A stretch of DNA of 64,000 bases, from positions 49,297,688-49,361,687 of the forward strand of contig NC_135725.1 in assembly GCF_964656455.1 (NCBI RefSeq), given 5' to 3'. This DNA is from Halichoerus grypus. Taxonomy: Eukaryota; Chordata; Mammalia; Carnivora; Phocidae. The translations under genes were made by a program, and so were the position numbers. Under the pieces are notes generated by a model that was not told the DNA's origin, made no database searches, and saw only the letters and a program-made list of their open reading frames with translations. Positions 1 through 11,220 of the stretch are shown here, piece after piece. The first letter of the stretch is position 1. Each line of letters begins with the position of its first letter.

Positions 1-760
1 TTATCCAAACACTTAAAGGAAACAGAAGATCCTAAAGTCGAGAATACGGGTGCGAGAAGGACGAGAAGAGCGGGCGGCGTGGGTGCGGGAGCGAGCGGGA
101 TATTAACTGGCGGATAGTTTGTAACTGAGTCAACTCGCACCAACTCCGCCCGGCTCCGGGCGGCGCGGGACAGCGCTTCCGCGCGCACCGCGTTGCTCTC
201 GAGGCCAGGGACTGTCTAGGGGGCGGGCAGCAGGGCGAGGAGAGGGAAATAAAACCAACCCGAGAGGCCCCCGGGCTGGGGAGGAGACTGCAGGAAGGGT
301 CTTGCACTCTGACCGCGCGCAGCCTGTGGGGGAAGAATCCGGCACCCAGACCGAAAGCCCAGCCGGACGGGGAGGGGCTGCCAGGGTGCTGGAATGAATT
401 GCGGGGTCCGACACGGCCGGGTCGGGCGAGGGGTTCTGTCCCGGGCTGGTGGGTATTCCTAGAGCCAACGACCCCCCTTCCCCTTCACAGGTCCGGGCTC
501 CTCCTGTGCCGGGGAGCACCGCCCTGCAGGTGCGCAGCGAAGTCACTGTCTCCGGGACTCGACCCCCGACTTCTTCCTCACGCCCGCCTACAGACCTGAC
601 ACCCCTTTCCGCCTCACTCCTTTCTCCGTCTCGCCCCGGCTGCCCCCCCCCTCCCCCCGGGAAGGCAGAAAGCACTAAAAATGACTCTCCTTTTGCCCAC
701 TTTGTGGAGTCTTGGATCTTTGCTTCCCTGACTCCCTCTTGTCCTTTTGAAAACATCCAC
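1..760. promoter_or_regulatory. CpG-island-like GC-rich block, promoter type
   Basis: The first ~700 bases are far richer in G+C and CpG than the AT-rich sequence that follows. They contain GC-box (Sp1-like) cores near 72-79 and 146-163. The latter is a perfect 8-bp inverted repeat (ccgcccgg, 2-base loop, ccgggcgg). A C-rich run lies near 640-660. No start codon, splice site or reading frame here can be tied to a known protein. The long open frames on both strands are the usual by-product of high GC. Most likely this is the promoter or first exon of a gene lying mainly to the left, or an orphan intragenic island. The direction of transcription cannot be read from the sequence. Confidence 0.55.
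146..163. promoter_or_regulatory. GC-box inverted repeat in left CpG island
   Basis: ccgcccgg (146-153) and its exact reverse complement ccgggcgg (156-163) are separated by two bases. Each arm holds a core of the Sp1/KLF type. Functional assignment is inference. Confidence 0.4.
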
Positions 761-3105
761 GGATACCTTTCTTTTTTTTCCTTTCAATTTTGTTAATGGT
801 CAGAAGAATCCAGTTCACGGGCACTGATTTTTCAAGTACAGGAAAGTCTCACAGGGCTTTAATTTCCCTACGTGGACAAATAGGCTATTATTTTACAAGT
901 CAACTTTCTATTTCCAAACTTACTGTGAGGCTGTATACTCTTGATGTGCCTACAAAGCACCTGTTCCAAACAACGTGAGCGATGTCTCCAGAACCGCGTG
1001 GATATTTATTTACGTTGATTAGAGTTTAGGGAGCACCATGTCTCTGACACTATGTAATCAACTACTCTCTTTTCATCACTGATGCCTTTTAGCAGCTAGA
1101 AGAAGCAATAAGCAGAGAAAAAACAGGACATTTATGTCTAATGAAACATCTCTTTTTATGTCAGCTATTTATTAAATTAAATAAATTATTTATTAATCAC
1201 TTAAAATTTGTGTATATAGGTTGTGCAGCCTGTTCTAGGCTATGGGAGTTCCTTCAGAAAGACTTTTATGACCCTCCTCAAAAAGCTTCTGCTATCTGGG
1301 GAAGGTAAAAGAATCGGAGGCTCTTAATTGCTTCTAATAAGAAACCACTCGGAGTAGATGGGAAGGAAAGATCTTGTCAGAAGACTTTGAGCATAGGAAA
1401 AGAAGGGTGTGGTGTTGATTTTGCAGGGTTCCCTCAGGTTTTATAAACCTTCAATGTCACAGAAAACGTCCTCATTTTTTAACCAGTAACTTTTCACAAC
1501 TTTTTACAATTCTATGATTTGAAGGTAGTACCAGATTTATGTTCACGTTTTTTCCATAATTAAGTAAAGGGGGAAGATTGGGGAGGAAGGAAGAACAGTT
1601 AGAATTAGTGAAAAATCTAAATAAATTGACTTATTAAGTAATATATTGACTGACAGCAATACTGATTTAATAAAGCATGCTTAGAAGAAATCCCTAGAGA
1701 TATACCTTAATGAGGAAGAATAAGAATTATATATAATAAACAAAATAATTGTTTCTACATAAATACCTCATTTGAGCATGAAAACTTAAAACAGTTGCAC
1801 TTACATTGTTTTACTAATAATTTGCATAATGTAATAGCTAAAAATAGTGAAGATAGCAAATGGTTTTGTAGTAAGTTATCAATTGTAAGTATAATAATAA
1901 ACAATAAAAGTTTATGTTGCTATTAAAGCTCTCCATTCCTCAAGACCTAGATGGGCAAGATACTAAATACTTTCCTCTGAACATATTATCCTGATTGAAA
2001 ACTATGACCTTTTTTTAAATAATAGCTCATTAGCTGGCTGGGTAATTTCCCTCTCTATCCTCATGAACTTTTCAAGAGTTTTGAAGGCATTCTGGAAAAT
2101 ACACACTTTACTAAATTCACTTTTCTTCTCCAACCTAGAACTACATCATTAGGAGAGGAATAACGGAAGGGATGGGAATGCTAACTCATGGAATAAAGGT
2201 GTTTTCCTTGACACTTTGAAAAGTAGACAAAAGAAATGAACGATAAATTTGGAAAGTGGGTCTTTTACTAAATGAAACTTTTAAGATGGGATAAAAACAG
2301 CTCCAGTAAGTGTGTACATTAAACGTATTAACCCTGTGAAACATAAGATTGCACCTGGGAGAAGTTAGCACAGTTGGAGATTATTAAGACACATCAACGC
2401 ACTCAGCATTAATGAGAACTTGAGCCTCGTGTGGAACACAGTTGTACCAAATTGGCAAGAGTCATATACCTAAATGTAAACTGAAATTTTTCTAGGAGGG
2501 AAGGATATATCAAGCCCAAAGAAAAAGTGTAGATATATATTTTTTTAAATCTACCATCCTGCAAAATATTTATCCTACCAAAATTTCCTAGCACATTCCA
2601 CAATAACCTATATGATAGTATTAGTACATTCTGAAAAGAGATTAATACCTGACAAAGGTAATATGTTCTATTTTCTATTTTTATTAATACGATTATAGGC
2701 TTGATTTATTTCAGGCCCTGCTCTATGTGGCAGGAGAAAATAGAGGACAAAACAGTTTCTTTGGCATACATCAAGGAATACATTATAATCAATAAAAGCA
2801 AACTAAGTCTGGAAAATATATAAGCGAGGTATTAAATAAGCAATTCACCACCTGTAAATCTCCCACCAGTGGGTGAATGTTGAGTCATGCTAAAGGCTTC
2901 AGTGACTAATGGAATACAGTGCTTAATCCTAAATGACCTTGACTTTCTCCTTTTAGGAACTTCTCAACAAGTTTTGTGACAAGTAAAAACAAGATCACTG
3001 TGTAAGAATCCAGTATGGATTCTAAAGATTCTCCTTCATGCTACCTTTTAAGAGGAGGTTCAGTCTTTGGGAAAGCATTGTTGTTGTGCTCTTATGATGT
3101 CTTTG
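761..3105. other. AT-rich non-coding stretch
   Basis: No gene or young repeat is visible. The sequence is AT-rich with stops in every frame. Its one notable piece, 2068-2250, is a diverged duplicate of 5787-5981 and is listed separately. Confidence 0.6.
2068..2250 (+). repeat. Copy 1 of an unclassified ~190-bp direct duplication
   Basis: This segment is clearly homologous to 5787-5981 in the same orientation. Shared blocks include 'ttctggaaaata', 'ttaggagaggaa', 'ggaataaaggtgttttcc' and 'acaaaagaaatgaac'. Similarity fades on both sides. It does not match any repeat family I recognise. Confidence 0.75.
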
Positions 3106-3109
3106 CCCA

Positions 3110-3500
3110 TGTCAGCAGGATTTCTGGAGTCATATCGATATTGGTTCCAGGGGCGCCTGGGTGGCTCAGTTGGTTAAGCGTCTGCCTTCAGCTCAGGTCA
3201 TGATCCCAGAGTCCTGGGATGGAGCCCCACATCGGGCTCCCTGCTCGGCAGGGGGCCTTCTTCTCCCTCTCCCTCTGCCCCTTCCACTGCTAGTGCTCTC
3301 CTGCTCTCTCGTTCTGTCAAATAAATAAATAAAATCTTAAAAAAAAAAAAAAAGAAATTGGTTCCAGTGCTTATAAGCTGGATAACTTGGGCAATTCTCT
3401 TAACCACTGTAGGCCACACTTCCCTCTTTAGTAAAATTATAAGAACAAGGACCAGCTCCTACTGTTGTGCTGATTTAATGATACAAAGTGTGAAAACACA
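3110..3500 (+). mobile_element. MIR SINE remnant, split by a SINEC insertion
   Basis: Sequence on both sides of the SINE at 3151 resembles the MIR core. 'ttctggagtca' lies before it. After it come an 'ataacttgggcaattctcttaacc' relative of the MIR core and a degraded MIR 3' half. The copy is old and weakly conserved. Confidence 0.45.
3151..3356 (+). mobile_element. SINEC (Can-SINE, tRNA-Lys derived)
   Basis: Full-length copy: tRNA-like head, CT-rich middle, 'aaataaataaataaaatctt' type tail and poly(A). It is flanked by the direct repeat attggttccag (3140-3150 with one mismatch at the first bases, and 3357-3367), and it interrupts a MIR. Confidence 0.95.
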
Positions 3501-4583
3501 CTGCCTAGTAAAATGTAAGCCCTATTGAAACAGATAATGTAATGGGGCTCACTCAACACAAATTCCCAACCTCCTCCCTCCTTGTCTTTAATTTAGAGCC
3601 TGAAAATATGAATATTTGATTTCCCAATTTCCCTCACAACTATTAGTGGCTGTTACACAGTTCTGGCAAATTTAATATAAATACATATTTACTGAAGGAT
3701 TGCCTGGAAAAACTTTTGCTTTCTTGATGACAGAGGACTAGACACAGCTGCTACCACCTTTTGCCCATTGCCCCACTGCCTTCTTCTTACCTGGATATTG
3801 TATGTTGTCTGGAGGTAAAGCAACCATCTTGCAATTATGAAGCAGTAAGTTGAAGGCCAATCCCTGAAACCTGGTGAAGAAAGATGGGAAAACCTGGGTT
3901 CCTGATGACATGCTTGAGCTGTTCAATTAGTCCTGGACTGGCTACTTTTAGACTTCTCATTTTATATGGAAAAAAGCTCTATGTAAGCTGTCTGTCACTG
4001 AATATTCTGTATCTTGAAGCTTTCCCAGCTGATATATTGGCTCCTGTTGTGGTTTCCTGCTTCTAAACTCAATCTGCCTTGATTCTTATGACCCTGCATG
4101 ACAGTCATTTTGAGTTCCAGGTAAAAGGTTTCTGAGACTCCACCTGTAACCAGGTCACTGGTATTGGATGGGATAATCTGCTCAAATTATTGAACAAGGA
4201 GTGGGTTTGTAAGAATCACTGATTTGAGGAAGTTTCACACTAAAATTCTGTTTGAAGAAGCTGCATAATTGAGCTATAATAGGTTGAACTTAAAGTTTAT
4301 CTAGTCCAAACATCTTTCCTCTTTTCTTTTATGATTTTTTTTTTTTTTGCTGTTGTTTTCAAACAAACATATAGGCATAGTCACCTTGGAATGTATCAAT
4401 ATTGAACTATTTAGAATATTCACCTTGGAATACTATAAACACTTATTTGTAATTGATGATCCTAGTTTGCTGCCATAGCCAAAAAAATTTAGATGCCTTT
4501 ATTTAGGAATTATGTTCAGAATCTGAATCACAGTTTTAGGGAATGTCAGCAATGTTGACAATTTTTTTCCTCTAAAGATTGGA
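3501..4583. other. AT-rich non-coding stretch
   Basis: No gene or recognisable repeat except a T-rich run near 4338-4350. Short open frames at 3738-3926 and 3884-4066 have no recognisable content. Confidence 0.5.
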
Positions 4584-4917
4584 TTTGATATGTGGAACAT
4601 AAGGAATAGCATGGAGGACATTAGGAGAAGGAAGGGAAAAATGAAGGGGGGGAAATCAGAGGGGGAGATGAACCATGAGAGACTTGACTCCGGGAAACAA
4701 ACTGAGGGTTTTAGAGGGGAGGGGGGTGGGGGGATGGGTGAGCCCTGTGATGGGTATTAAGGAGGGCATGTATTGCATGGAGCACTGGGTGTTATACAAA
4801 AACAACGAATCGTGGAACACTACATCAAAAACTAATGAAGTACTATAACATAATAAAATTTTTAAAAAATTGAAAAAAAAAACAAAAAACTAATGAAGTA
4901 CTGTATGGTGACTAACC
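4584..4917 (+). mobile_element. Young carnivore L1 3' UTR tail, 5'-truncated
   Basis: Matches the same L1 3' UTR seen at 10247 and, inverted, at 18252: the 'gaggggggtggg' G-rich block, 'gatgggtattaa', 'gcatggagcactgggtgtta' and 'cactacatcaaaaact'. After a first A-rich end near 4855-4885, the terminal motif 'actaatgaagtact' recurs at about 4889, so the tail is partly duplicated. Confidence 0.85.
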
Positions 4918-5001
4918 CCAAGATGACAGCATACTAAAGTGAGCCTGCCTTTCTCTGGAATGGTGTGGATGAATAAAGCTTTCTGTGTTGTCAAAAAAAA
5001 A
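4918..5001 (+). mobile_element. Putative L1 3'-transduced segment with its own poly(A) signal
   Basis: About 75 bases of non-L1 sequence follow the L1 terminus. They carry an AATAAA signal at 4972-4977 and end, 15 bases later, in a run of A (4993-5001). This is the expected shape when an L1 transcript reads past its own weak signal and uses a downstream one. A separate processed-transcript fragment is the alternative. I do not recognise the source sequence. Confidence 0.5.
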
Positions 5002-5786
5002 GGAAAATATCCAAAAAGTTGTTCACAATCAAATCTGATAAATTAAGTATGCAATCACTTACAAACTGGATAATACATATTTTTGTTGTTATTGTTAAAA
5101 AACAGGTGTGTATACAAAATAATCAGACCTAAAATGGGCCTAAAAATGGGTTGTAGCAATGATGACATTGTTTAAATAAACATGTTTTCCCAAGGTGACT
5201 CTTTTGGAGATCCACACACTTGGTCACATGTGTTAGCTAAACTTGTCAATCTCATAGCTATGTTCAGTTGCAATTTCTTTGAATAAACCAGATGTTTCCT
5301 TTTCACCTTTCCCCTTCCATTCTGTCATAAATTTCTTATTCTGAAACACTCACTGTTCAATTGATTCAAAGCATTTTTTTTTGTAGTACTATCACTTAAC
5401 TATAGTTGATTTTTTTTTTTAAAGTACAAGTTGCAAGACAAAATAGTGTCACCAATAAGGAGTAAGATTGCAAATCCAACAGAATTTCATTTGAGCTCCA
5501 ACCTTACTACTTACTAGTTGCGTGATTTGAGTGATTATTTAATCATTTAGGCCCATTTTTTTAATCTGTAAAATGAAGATAAAAATAGTACCTGTCTTAG
5601 GTGTTGTGAAGATTAAATAGGATAATAAATATGGGTTTTGCATGTAATGTTTGCCATATAGAGAGTGATTAACAAGTATCATTTAGGATAATACCATGTT
5701 AGGCAAATAGTGAAGCCTTTGAAATACTTAAAATGTAAAGAATATCAGGGTGTCTGTGGGAGTTGCTACCAAGAACCGCAACTCTA
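5002..5786. other. AT-rich non-coding stretch with a MIR-like part
   Basis: 5500-5690 resembles the 3' half of a plus-strand MIR ('aatctgtaaaatgaagat', then 'gaagattaaatag'). The remainder shows nothing recognisable. Confidence 0.45.
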
Positions 5787-5981
5787 CTTTTCAACAATTT
5801 TGAAGGAATTCTGGAAAATATACATTTTATTAAGTTCACTTTTCTCTGATCTCCCTTTCTCCTCCCCAACCTAGAATTATATCTATTAGGAGAGGAAAAA
5901 TGTAAGGAATGGGAATGCAGCTAATGGAATAAAGGTGTTTTCCATAACACTTTGAAAAACAAAAGAAATGAACAATGAATT
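5787..5981 (+). repeat. Copy 2 of an unclassified ~190-bp direct duplication
   Basis: Partner of 2068-2250, same orientation, about 3.7 kb away. Differences are scattered substitutions plus a ~14-base insertion of CT-rich sequence, so the duplication is old or both are copies of an ancient interspersed element. Confidence 0.75.
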
Positions 5982-6049
5982 TATTTTGAGTGAATTATGA
6001 GTTAATCATGGATAGTTAACATGGAATAATCTGGATACTTATTTTGTTT

Positions 6050-6220
6050 GAGGCAGTGGAAAGACATCTGATGCAGTAGAAACAAACCAGTCCTGGCTCC
6101 CGTATATGATTCTAGATAAATCTTTTAACCTACCTAAGTCTCATTTTTCTCAGTGTAATATAGCTAATGCCTGTCTTCCCAGGGAAATGTTCTCAAAAAT
6201 AGGTAAGAATCTGGTAAATA
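6050..6220 (+). mobile_element. MIR SINE remnant
   Basis: Order of MIR landmarks: 'gcagtggaaag' start, 'ctggctcc', 'aatcttttaacctacctaagtctc' relative of the core, then 'tctcagtgtaatat'. Heavily diverged. Confidence 0.5.
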
Positions 6221-6669
6221 CTTCTTTCCCCCTTAATAAAGAATAAAAAACTGGATGCATTTTCTAAGAACCAGGAAAGCACAATTAACTTGGAGTTTAT
6301 AAGATCTCCAGAGGCATTTCATTACTCAGAGAAATAAGATGACAGTAGAAGGCAGATGACTATTGATTTAGATCATGTGTGTTTATGACATATCAAGCCA
6401 GGTGACTAAACAAAAATTGGTGTCTGGGTGCAAGTCAGTCAACTCCTCTGTCTGTCCTTCAACTATTAAATGAGAAAGTGGAATTTGAATGTACTTTTCA
6501 GTTATTCAATTATTTGCTTGTAGCTAATTTTAACAAAATATAAAATACAATTGTCTGACTAAACAAGACTTTCCCCCCACTGACCTAATTGCATTTGGCA
6601 TGGAGGAGGACAGAATGTAGAAGGGGTAAATAGATACAAGGGGAGAGATGAAATAAAATCTTTCAATAG

Positions 6670-6894
6670 TGTTTTTTTAAGATTTATTTATTTTGGAGAT
6701 AGAGAGCATGCACATGTGCAGGCCAGAGGGAGAGGGAGAGAGAGAATCCTCAAGCCACTCCCTGCCCAGCAGGGAACCCTACCCAGGGCCTGATGCGGGG
6801 GGTGCGGGACTGGATACCAGGACCCTGGTTATCATGACCCGAGCTGAAACCAAGAGTCGGACGCCCAACCAATTGAGCCACCCAGGAGCCCTGG
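6670..6894 (-). mobile_element. SINEC, older subtype
   Basis: Inverted SINE with a poly(T) start and a 'ttgagccacccagg' end. Flanked by aaatctttcaatag (6656-6669) and the same word with one mismatch (6895-6908). An additional GA-rich stretch lies in the middle. Confidence 0.92.
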
Positions 6895-7149
6895 AAATCT
6901 TTCAGTAGGTTTTGACTGACTACAGCTTATTATGTTAGGATACAATCTCAAAAAGGAAATTATATTTTTCAGAGAAAAGGGAAAAATCAAAGTCGTCTAA
7001 AAAAGTACTTAGGTTTAAAAAATTTCATATTTTATGGGAAGAGAAATAAATCATGAATAATATGTTATGCTATGCAGAAAATTGTTTATTTAAAAATAAA
7101 ATTAGACATGTAAAATTTTAGGTTTTCTCTAACAGAAAAGACTCCACTG

Positions 7150-7550
7150 TAAACCAATGGTTCTCACGGTGTGATCTTCCGACAGCATCATCATCATCAT
7201 CACCTGGGAAATTGTTAGAAATGCAAATTAGGGGCACCTGGGTGGCTCAGTCGTTAAGCCTCTGCCTTCGGTTCAGGTTATGATCCCAGGGTCCTGGGAT
7301 CGAGCCCCGCATCGGGGTTCCCTGCTTAGCAGGAAGCCTGCTTCTCCCTCTCCCACTCCCCCTGCTTGTGTTCCCTCTCTCGCTGTCTCTCTCTATCAAA
7401 TAAATAAATAAAATCTTAAAAAAAAAAAGCAAATTATTGGGCCTCATCCAGACCTACTGAATCAGAAACTCAGGGGGACCTAGGAGTTTGTTTTCACAAG
7501 GCTTCCACGAGATTCTGATGCATGCTAAAATTTGGCAACCACAGCTATAG
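7150..7550. mobile_element. MER5A-type hAT DNA transposon remnant
   Basis: Matches the MER5A pattern: 'cagcatcatcatc', 'cacctgggaaattgttagaa', then after a SINE insertion 'cagacctactgaatcagaaa' and 'attctgatgcatgctaaaat'. It is a non-autonomous hAT (Charlie-type) element with no coding capacity. A SINEC occupies 7231-7428. Confidence 0.85.
7231..7428 (+). mobile_element. SINEC inserted in MER5A
   Basis: Full-length young-type SINE with the target duplication gcaaatta at 7223-7230 and 7429-7436. Confidence 0.95.
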
Positions 7551-7559
7551 GCTCAAGCA

Positions 7560-8050
7560 AAGGAATATGTCCTTTGTGACATGACTTTGCAGTCCCCCTA
7601 TCAAGAGGAGTCTCTGTCCACATCCTTGGAATCTGGGTTAGTTTTGAGAAGTGCTTTGACCAACAGAATGTGGCGGCTGTGATACTGTACTGATTCTGTA
7701 CCTTGGCCTCAAGAATCCTCGCACTTTTCCTGATACCCGGGCACTGCCATGTAAACAGTAGCAAAGTAGCCTATTAAAACATGAGAGAGCACATGGAGGA
7801 GAGCCCAGGTGTCCCAGCTGAGGCCATCCAGACCAGCCTGCAGTCATCAGCAATTAGACACGTCAGAGAGCCTGGCCAAAATCAGGAGAACTGCCTCCAG
7901 GACCCACAGCTGATGCGTGAGTAATGCCAGTCAAGAGTGGAAGAACTGCCCAGCTGAACCAGAGACCCATGAGCAATAATAAATGCTTATTGTCTTAAGC
8001 TGCTGAGTTTTTAGGTGCTTTGTTATGCAGCAGTCTGTGAATTGATACAT
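7560..8050 (+). mobile_element. Solo LTR, MaLR (MLT1-type)
   Basis: The 3' part is diagnostic of mammalian MaLR LTRs: 'aataataaatgcttattgtc', 'taagctgctgagtttttagg', 'tttgttatgcagcag' and an end near 'gaattgatac'. The upstream half has the typical LTR body ('gaatctgggttagttttgag', 'accaacagaatgtggcgg'). No internal retroviral genes are attached, so it is a solo relic. Confidence 0.75.
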
Positions 8051-8094
8051 CCTACCAATTGTGTAAAATACATACTTTTCCAGTCCTTCCTTGA

Positions 8095-8345
8095 GAACCT
8101 TTCAATGATAACATTTTAATGAGGTTAAGGCATCCTGTTATTTGTGAGGTGATATTTATAAAGATCATTTTAAAGATTGCCAAGTAATTTATGTATACCA
8201 TTGCTAAAGTCGGTATTATTATTAATCCCATTTTGCCGATGAAGAAATTGAGAATACGGATTGAATAATTCACTGTCACACAGTAAGTGGTGGAGTTGAT
8301 ACTGGGGCTCATGTCTTTTTAGCACCAAAGACCCTATCTCTCCAC
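8095..8345 (-). mobile_element. MIR SINE remnant, inverted
   Basis: Reverse-oriented MIR landmarks: 'cccattttgccgatgaagaa', 'cactgtcacacagtaagtgg', then 'gatactggggctc'. Sequence is substantially diverged. Confidence 0.7.
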
Positions 8346-9015
8346 TCTGGCACACTGTAGGAACTGGAAGGACTATAAATACCTTCCAGGCCAAACCTCT
8401 TATTTTGCAGGTAAAAAAAACTAAAGAAGTGCAATCCCTTGGCTAAAGTGATTCACAATATAAACCTTTCAATCTTTATGATGCCAAATATTCACCCCTG
8501 ATTGCAAAAATGGTGACACTAAGCAACAACCTCAGAGTTGTTTTGACCTGGGCAGAGGCATCATTTTTAAATGAGCTGAATAGGCGAATCTGTAAGTGGG
8601 CCGTGCATTGTTTGAGAAAGGCTGAGTCAAATTAGTCATGGAGCCAGGACTCAAATCCTGGTGTGATTCCCAGTAAGGTCAGTTTTAAACCACACCAGTG
8701 ATTTTCAAGAGAGTAGGGAGAAGGATTCCGCCTGGTGTTGCAGGGTGGGCAGGAGGTGGTATATAACAGAATCACCCTACGGGGCTTTTTCAGACCACCC
8801 CTTCAAGGTCAAACAAGTCCTCTCTCCCTCTCCCCAAATGGGAAAGCTTGCTATAGTAAATTATTGTTATCGGTGGATTTATGTTATCTTCTCCTGCCCC
8901 CAGGTGTATGGGGGTTAACAATAACAATAAAGGTTGAGAAGTTCCACTGTACTGGGTTATGCTGCCTCAATTATTATATAGGGTTAAATTTACTCCCACA
9001 CAATGAAATTTAATG
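8346..9015. other. Non-coding stretch, no clear element
   Basis: A MIR-like patch ('gagccaggactcaaatcctgg') lies at 8641-8661. The open frame at 8735-9013 has no recognisable content. Confidence 0.4.
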
Positions 9016-9019
9016 AATA

Positions 9020-9218
9020 GGGGCACCTGGGTGGCTCAGTCGTTGGGCGTCTGCCTTCGGCTCCAGTCATGATCCCAGGATCCTGGGATCGAGCCCCGCA
9101 TCAGGCTCCCTGCTCCGCAGAAAGCCTGCTTCTCTCTCTCCCACTCCCCCTGCTTGTGTTCCCTCTCTCGCTGTGTCCCTCTCTGTCAAATAAATAAATA
9201 AAATCTTTAAAAAAAAAA
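9020..9218 (+). mobile_element. SINEC
   Basis: Full-length. Flanked by taatgaata-type direct repeats (left ending 9019, right from about 9219). Confidence 0.95.
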
Positions 9219-9975
9219 TCTAATGAATAAAGGCTTCAGTGAGAATGGGAACCAGAAGTATTATCTATCTATCTATATTTTGCGTATAACACCAGAAGTA
9301 TTATATTTTGAACACAGTAAGTATATAATGGCAAGCTTGGGTCCTGCTCCTATAGTTTTATACCATTCCCTGATGGGGGCATTAACTTCAACCCCACATT
9401 CAGGTGACACTAACCTCAGGGTAAGAGCAATATATGGATCTCTATGTTTGAAGTGTTTAGACTCAGTCTAAAGGTTTTACTACTTTGACTATAATTTTCT
9501 AGTTAACAAATCTGCTTCTCCATTTTCTTTGTCAAGGGTATTATTAGATCCTTATACGATTAACTGGCTGGCATGCCCTTTTCACAGGTCTTGTTCATCA
9601 CCTGTCCTAGCGCTCGCTACCTGCCTTTCAACTTCCCTGAAACCACCATCTACCTGCCTGGGTATCTGTTCGTTTATTTGCTACAGGATTTTCTGCAAAC
9701 TGTGCTTGTGTCCTCTCTGCTCTGTCCCTTTACCCCCTTACATTCTCTCCAAGACATGGATGAAATGCCTATGCTAGGAAAAGGAACCTCTTGCCTTGTT
9801 TCTACATTCGGACACCCAGTCTATTTTTTTAGAGATGTACTATAGGTCCTGTCAACTGCAGCAGTGTCCCAGGTCTTAGAAATGGACTGCAGGAGGAAGA
9901 AGGTGAAACAGGAGTTACTTGCCGGGTCCTGGAAAGGCAGTGTAGGATAGGCCTCCAGAGGACAGTGAGTTTTTC
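9219..9975. other. Non-coding stretch
   Basis: Contains a short TATC run at 9262-9277. A 16-base word 'accagaagtattatat' recurs at 9251 and 9291 with one difference. Open frames at 9223, 9529 and 9573 overlap each other and have no recognisable protein content. Confidence 0.4.
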
Positions 9976-9983
9976 ATTTTTAC

Positions 9984-10167
9984 AGATTTATTTATTATTT
10001 TAGAGAGAAATTAAGAGCATGCAGGAGAGAGGGAGAGAGAGAGAACCTCAAGCAGACTCCCAAGTAGGGAGGAGCCTGAATGGGGTTCAATCTCTTGACC
10101 CTGAGATCATAACCTGAGCGCAAATCAAGAGACGGACGCCTAAACGACTGAGCTACCCAGGTGCCCC
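9984..10167 (-). mobile_element. SINEC, older subtype
   Basis: Inverted SINE. The poly(T) side begins just after a 'gtttttcattttt' word that is repeated with one extra C after 10168 as the target duplication. Confidence 0.9.
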
Positions 10168-10246
10168 CAAGTTTTTCCATTTTTAAAATTCTATGGTTTC
10201 TATGAGGCACAGTTACCCAAAAGGAGCAGTAAGATGCTGACATGGA

Positions 10247-10436
10247 CTCTGAAAAACAAACTGAGGGTTCCAGAGGGGAGGGGGGTGGGAGGATGGGTCA
10301 GCCTGCTGATGGGTATTAAAGAGGGCACGTTCTGCATGGAGCACTGGGTGTTATGCACAAACAAACAATGAATCATGGAACACTACATCAAAAACTGATG
10401 ATGTAATGTATGGTGATTAACATAACAATAAAAAAA
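10247..10436 (+). mobile_element. Young L1 3' end, strongly 5'-truncated
   Basis: A 190-base L1 3' UTR tail with poly(A), bounded by a perfect 16-base target duplication aagatgctgacatgga (10231-10246 and 10437-10452). Same L1 family as 18252-19818. Confidence 0.95.
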
Positions 10437-10564
10437 AAGATGCTGACATGGAGCACATTGCCTAAAACAACTGCTTTATTTGTCTAAGGACAGCCCAGTA
10501 TCCATGGACATTCAGAAACATGGTGCAGGAAGAAAAGTTATGCCATGTTTTTACCTTTTATTTA

Positions 10565-11025
10565 CTGTGTTAATCATGTATTGCTTTTGTAACAAATTAT
10601 CACTAACTTAGTGCCTTACAACAACACAAAACTTTGCGGGTCACAAGTCTGAAGTGGGTCTCACTGGACTAAAATCACGGTGTTGGGAGGGCTGTGTTCC
10701 TTCTGGAGGCTCTAGGGAAAAACTTATTTCCTTGGCTGATGACCCCTTTCCATCTTCAAAGCCCGCCACGATGAGTGAAGTCCTTCTCATATTATATCAC
10801 TATGACACTGACTCTCCTGGCTCCTTCTTTCACTTATAAGGATTGTTATGATTACATTGGGCCCACCTGGATAGTTCAGGACCCTCTCCCTATCTCGAGA
10901 TCATCTGATTAGCAACCTCAATTCCATCTGTAACCTTAATTCCCCTTTGGCATATATTTACAAATCCTGGGAGTTAGGTCATCGATATCTTGGGTGGGGG
11001 AGCATTATTCTGACTACCATGTCTA
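10565..11025 (+). mobile_element. Old LTR-type interspersed repeat (ERVL/MaLR-like)
   Basis: Contains a widely dispersed mammalian repeat pattern: 'aacaaattatcactaactta', 'ttccttctggaggctctagg', 'tgacactgactctcctg', 'gattacattgggcccacctg', 'gcaacctcaattccatctgt' and 'cattattctgactaccat'. I am sure it is a repeat but not of the family name. It has no coding content. Confidence 0.65.
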
Positions 11026-11220
11026 CATAGTGAAGAAAAAAGTTTCTCATGGCAAACAAGTATCTAATGACATCTATTCTCTAGGATTCATAAAGACAAA
11101 ATGCAAAAAAAAATTGTGCCGGGGTCTTTGACCTTAGGGAATTTATGTAATGTACTGAAACTTCTAAGGAGATTGAGAAGAAAATTGTTATACAGTAACC
11201 TGTATGAATGTATCTTTTTA

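Noticed and set aside
130..756. 208-codon minus-strand open frame in the left GC island
   Set aside because: Stops are rare in any GC-rich frame. Overlapping frames on both strands are equally open, and the sequence is low-complexity Pro/Gly/Arg/Ser with no known domain.
7191..7202. Regularly spaced short repeats as a CRISPR-like array
   Set aside because: The CAT triplet run and the dispersed SINEs have no repeat-spacer periodicity, and the genome is mammalian.
7247..7447. Recurrent frames with a 'SREPD..LDPRTLGS' or 'LPSAQVMIPGSWDRAPH' theme, seen at many places
   Set aside because: These are translations of the SINE head and body on either strand; they recur wherever a SINE lies and are not a protein family.
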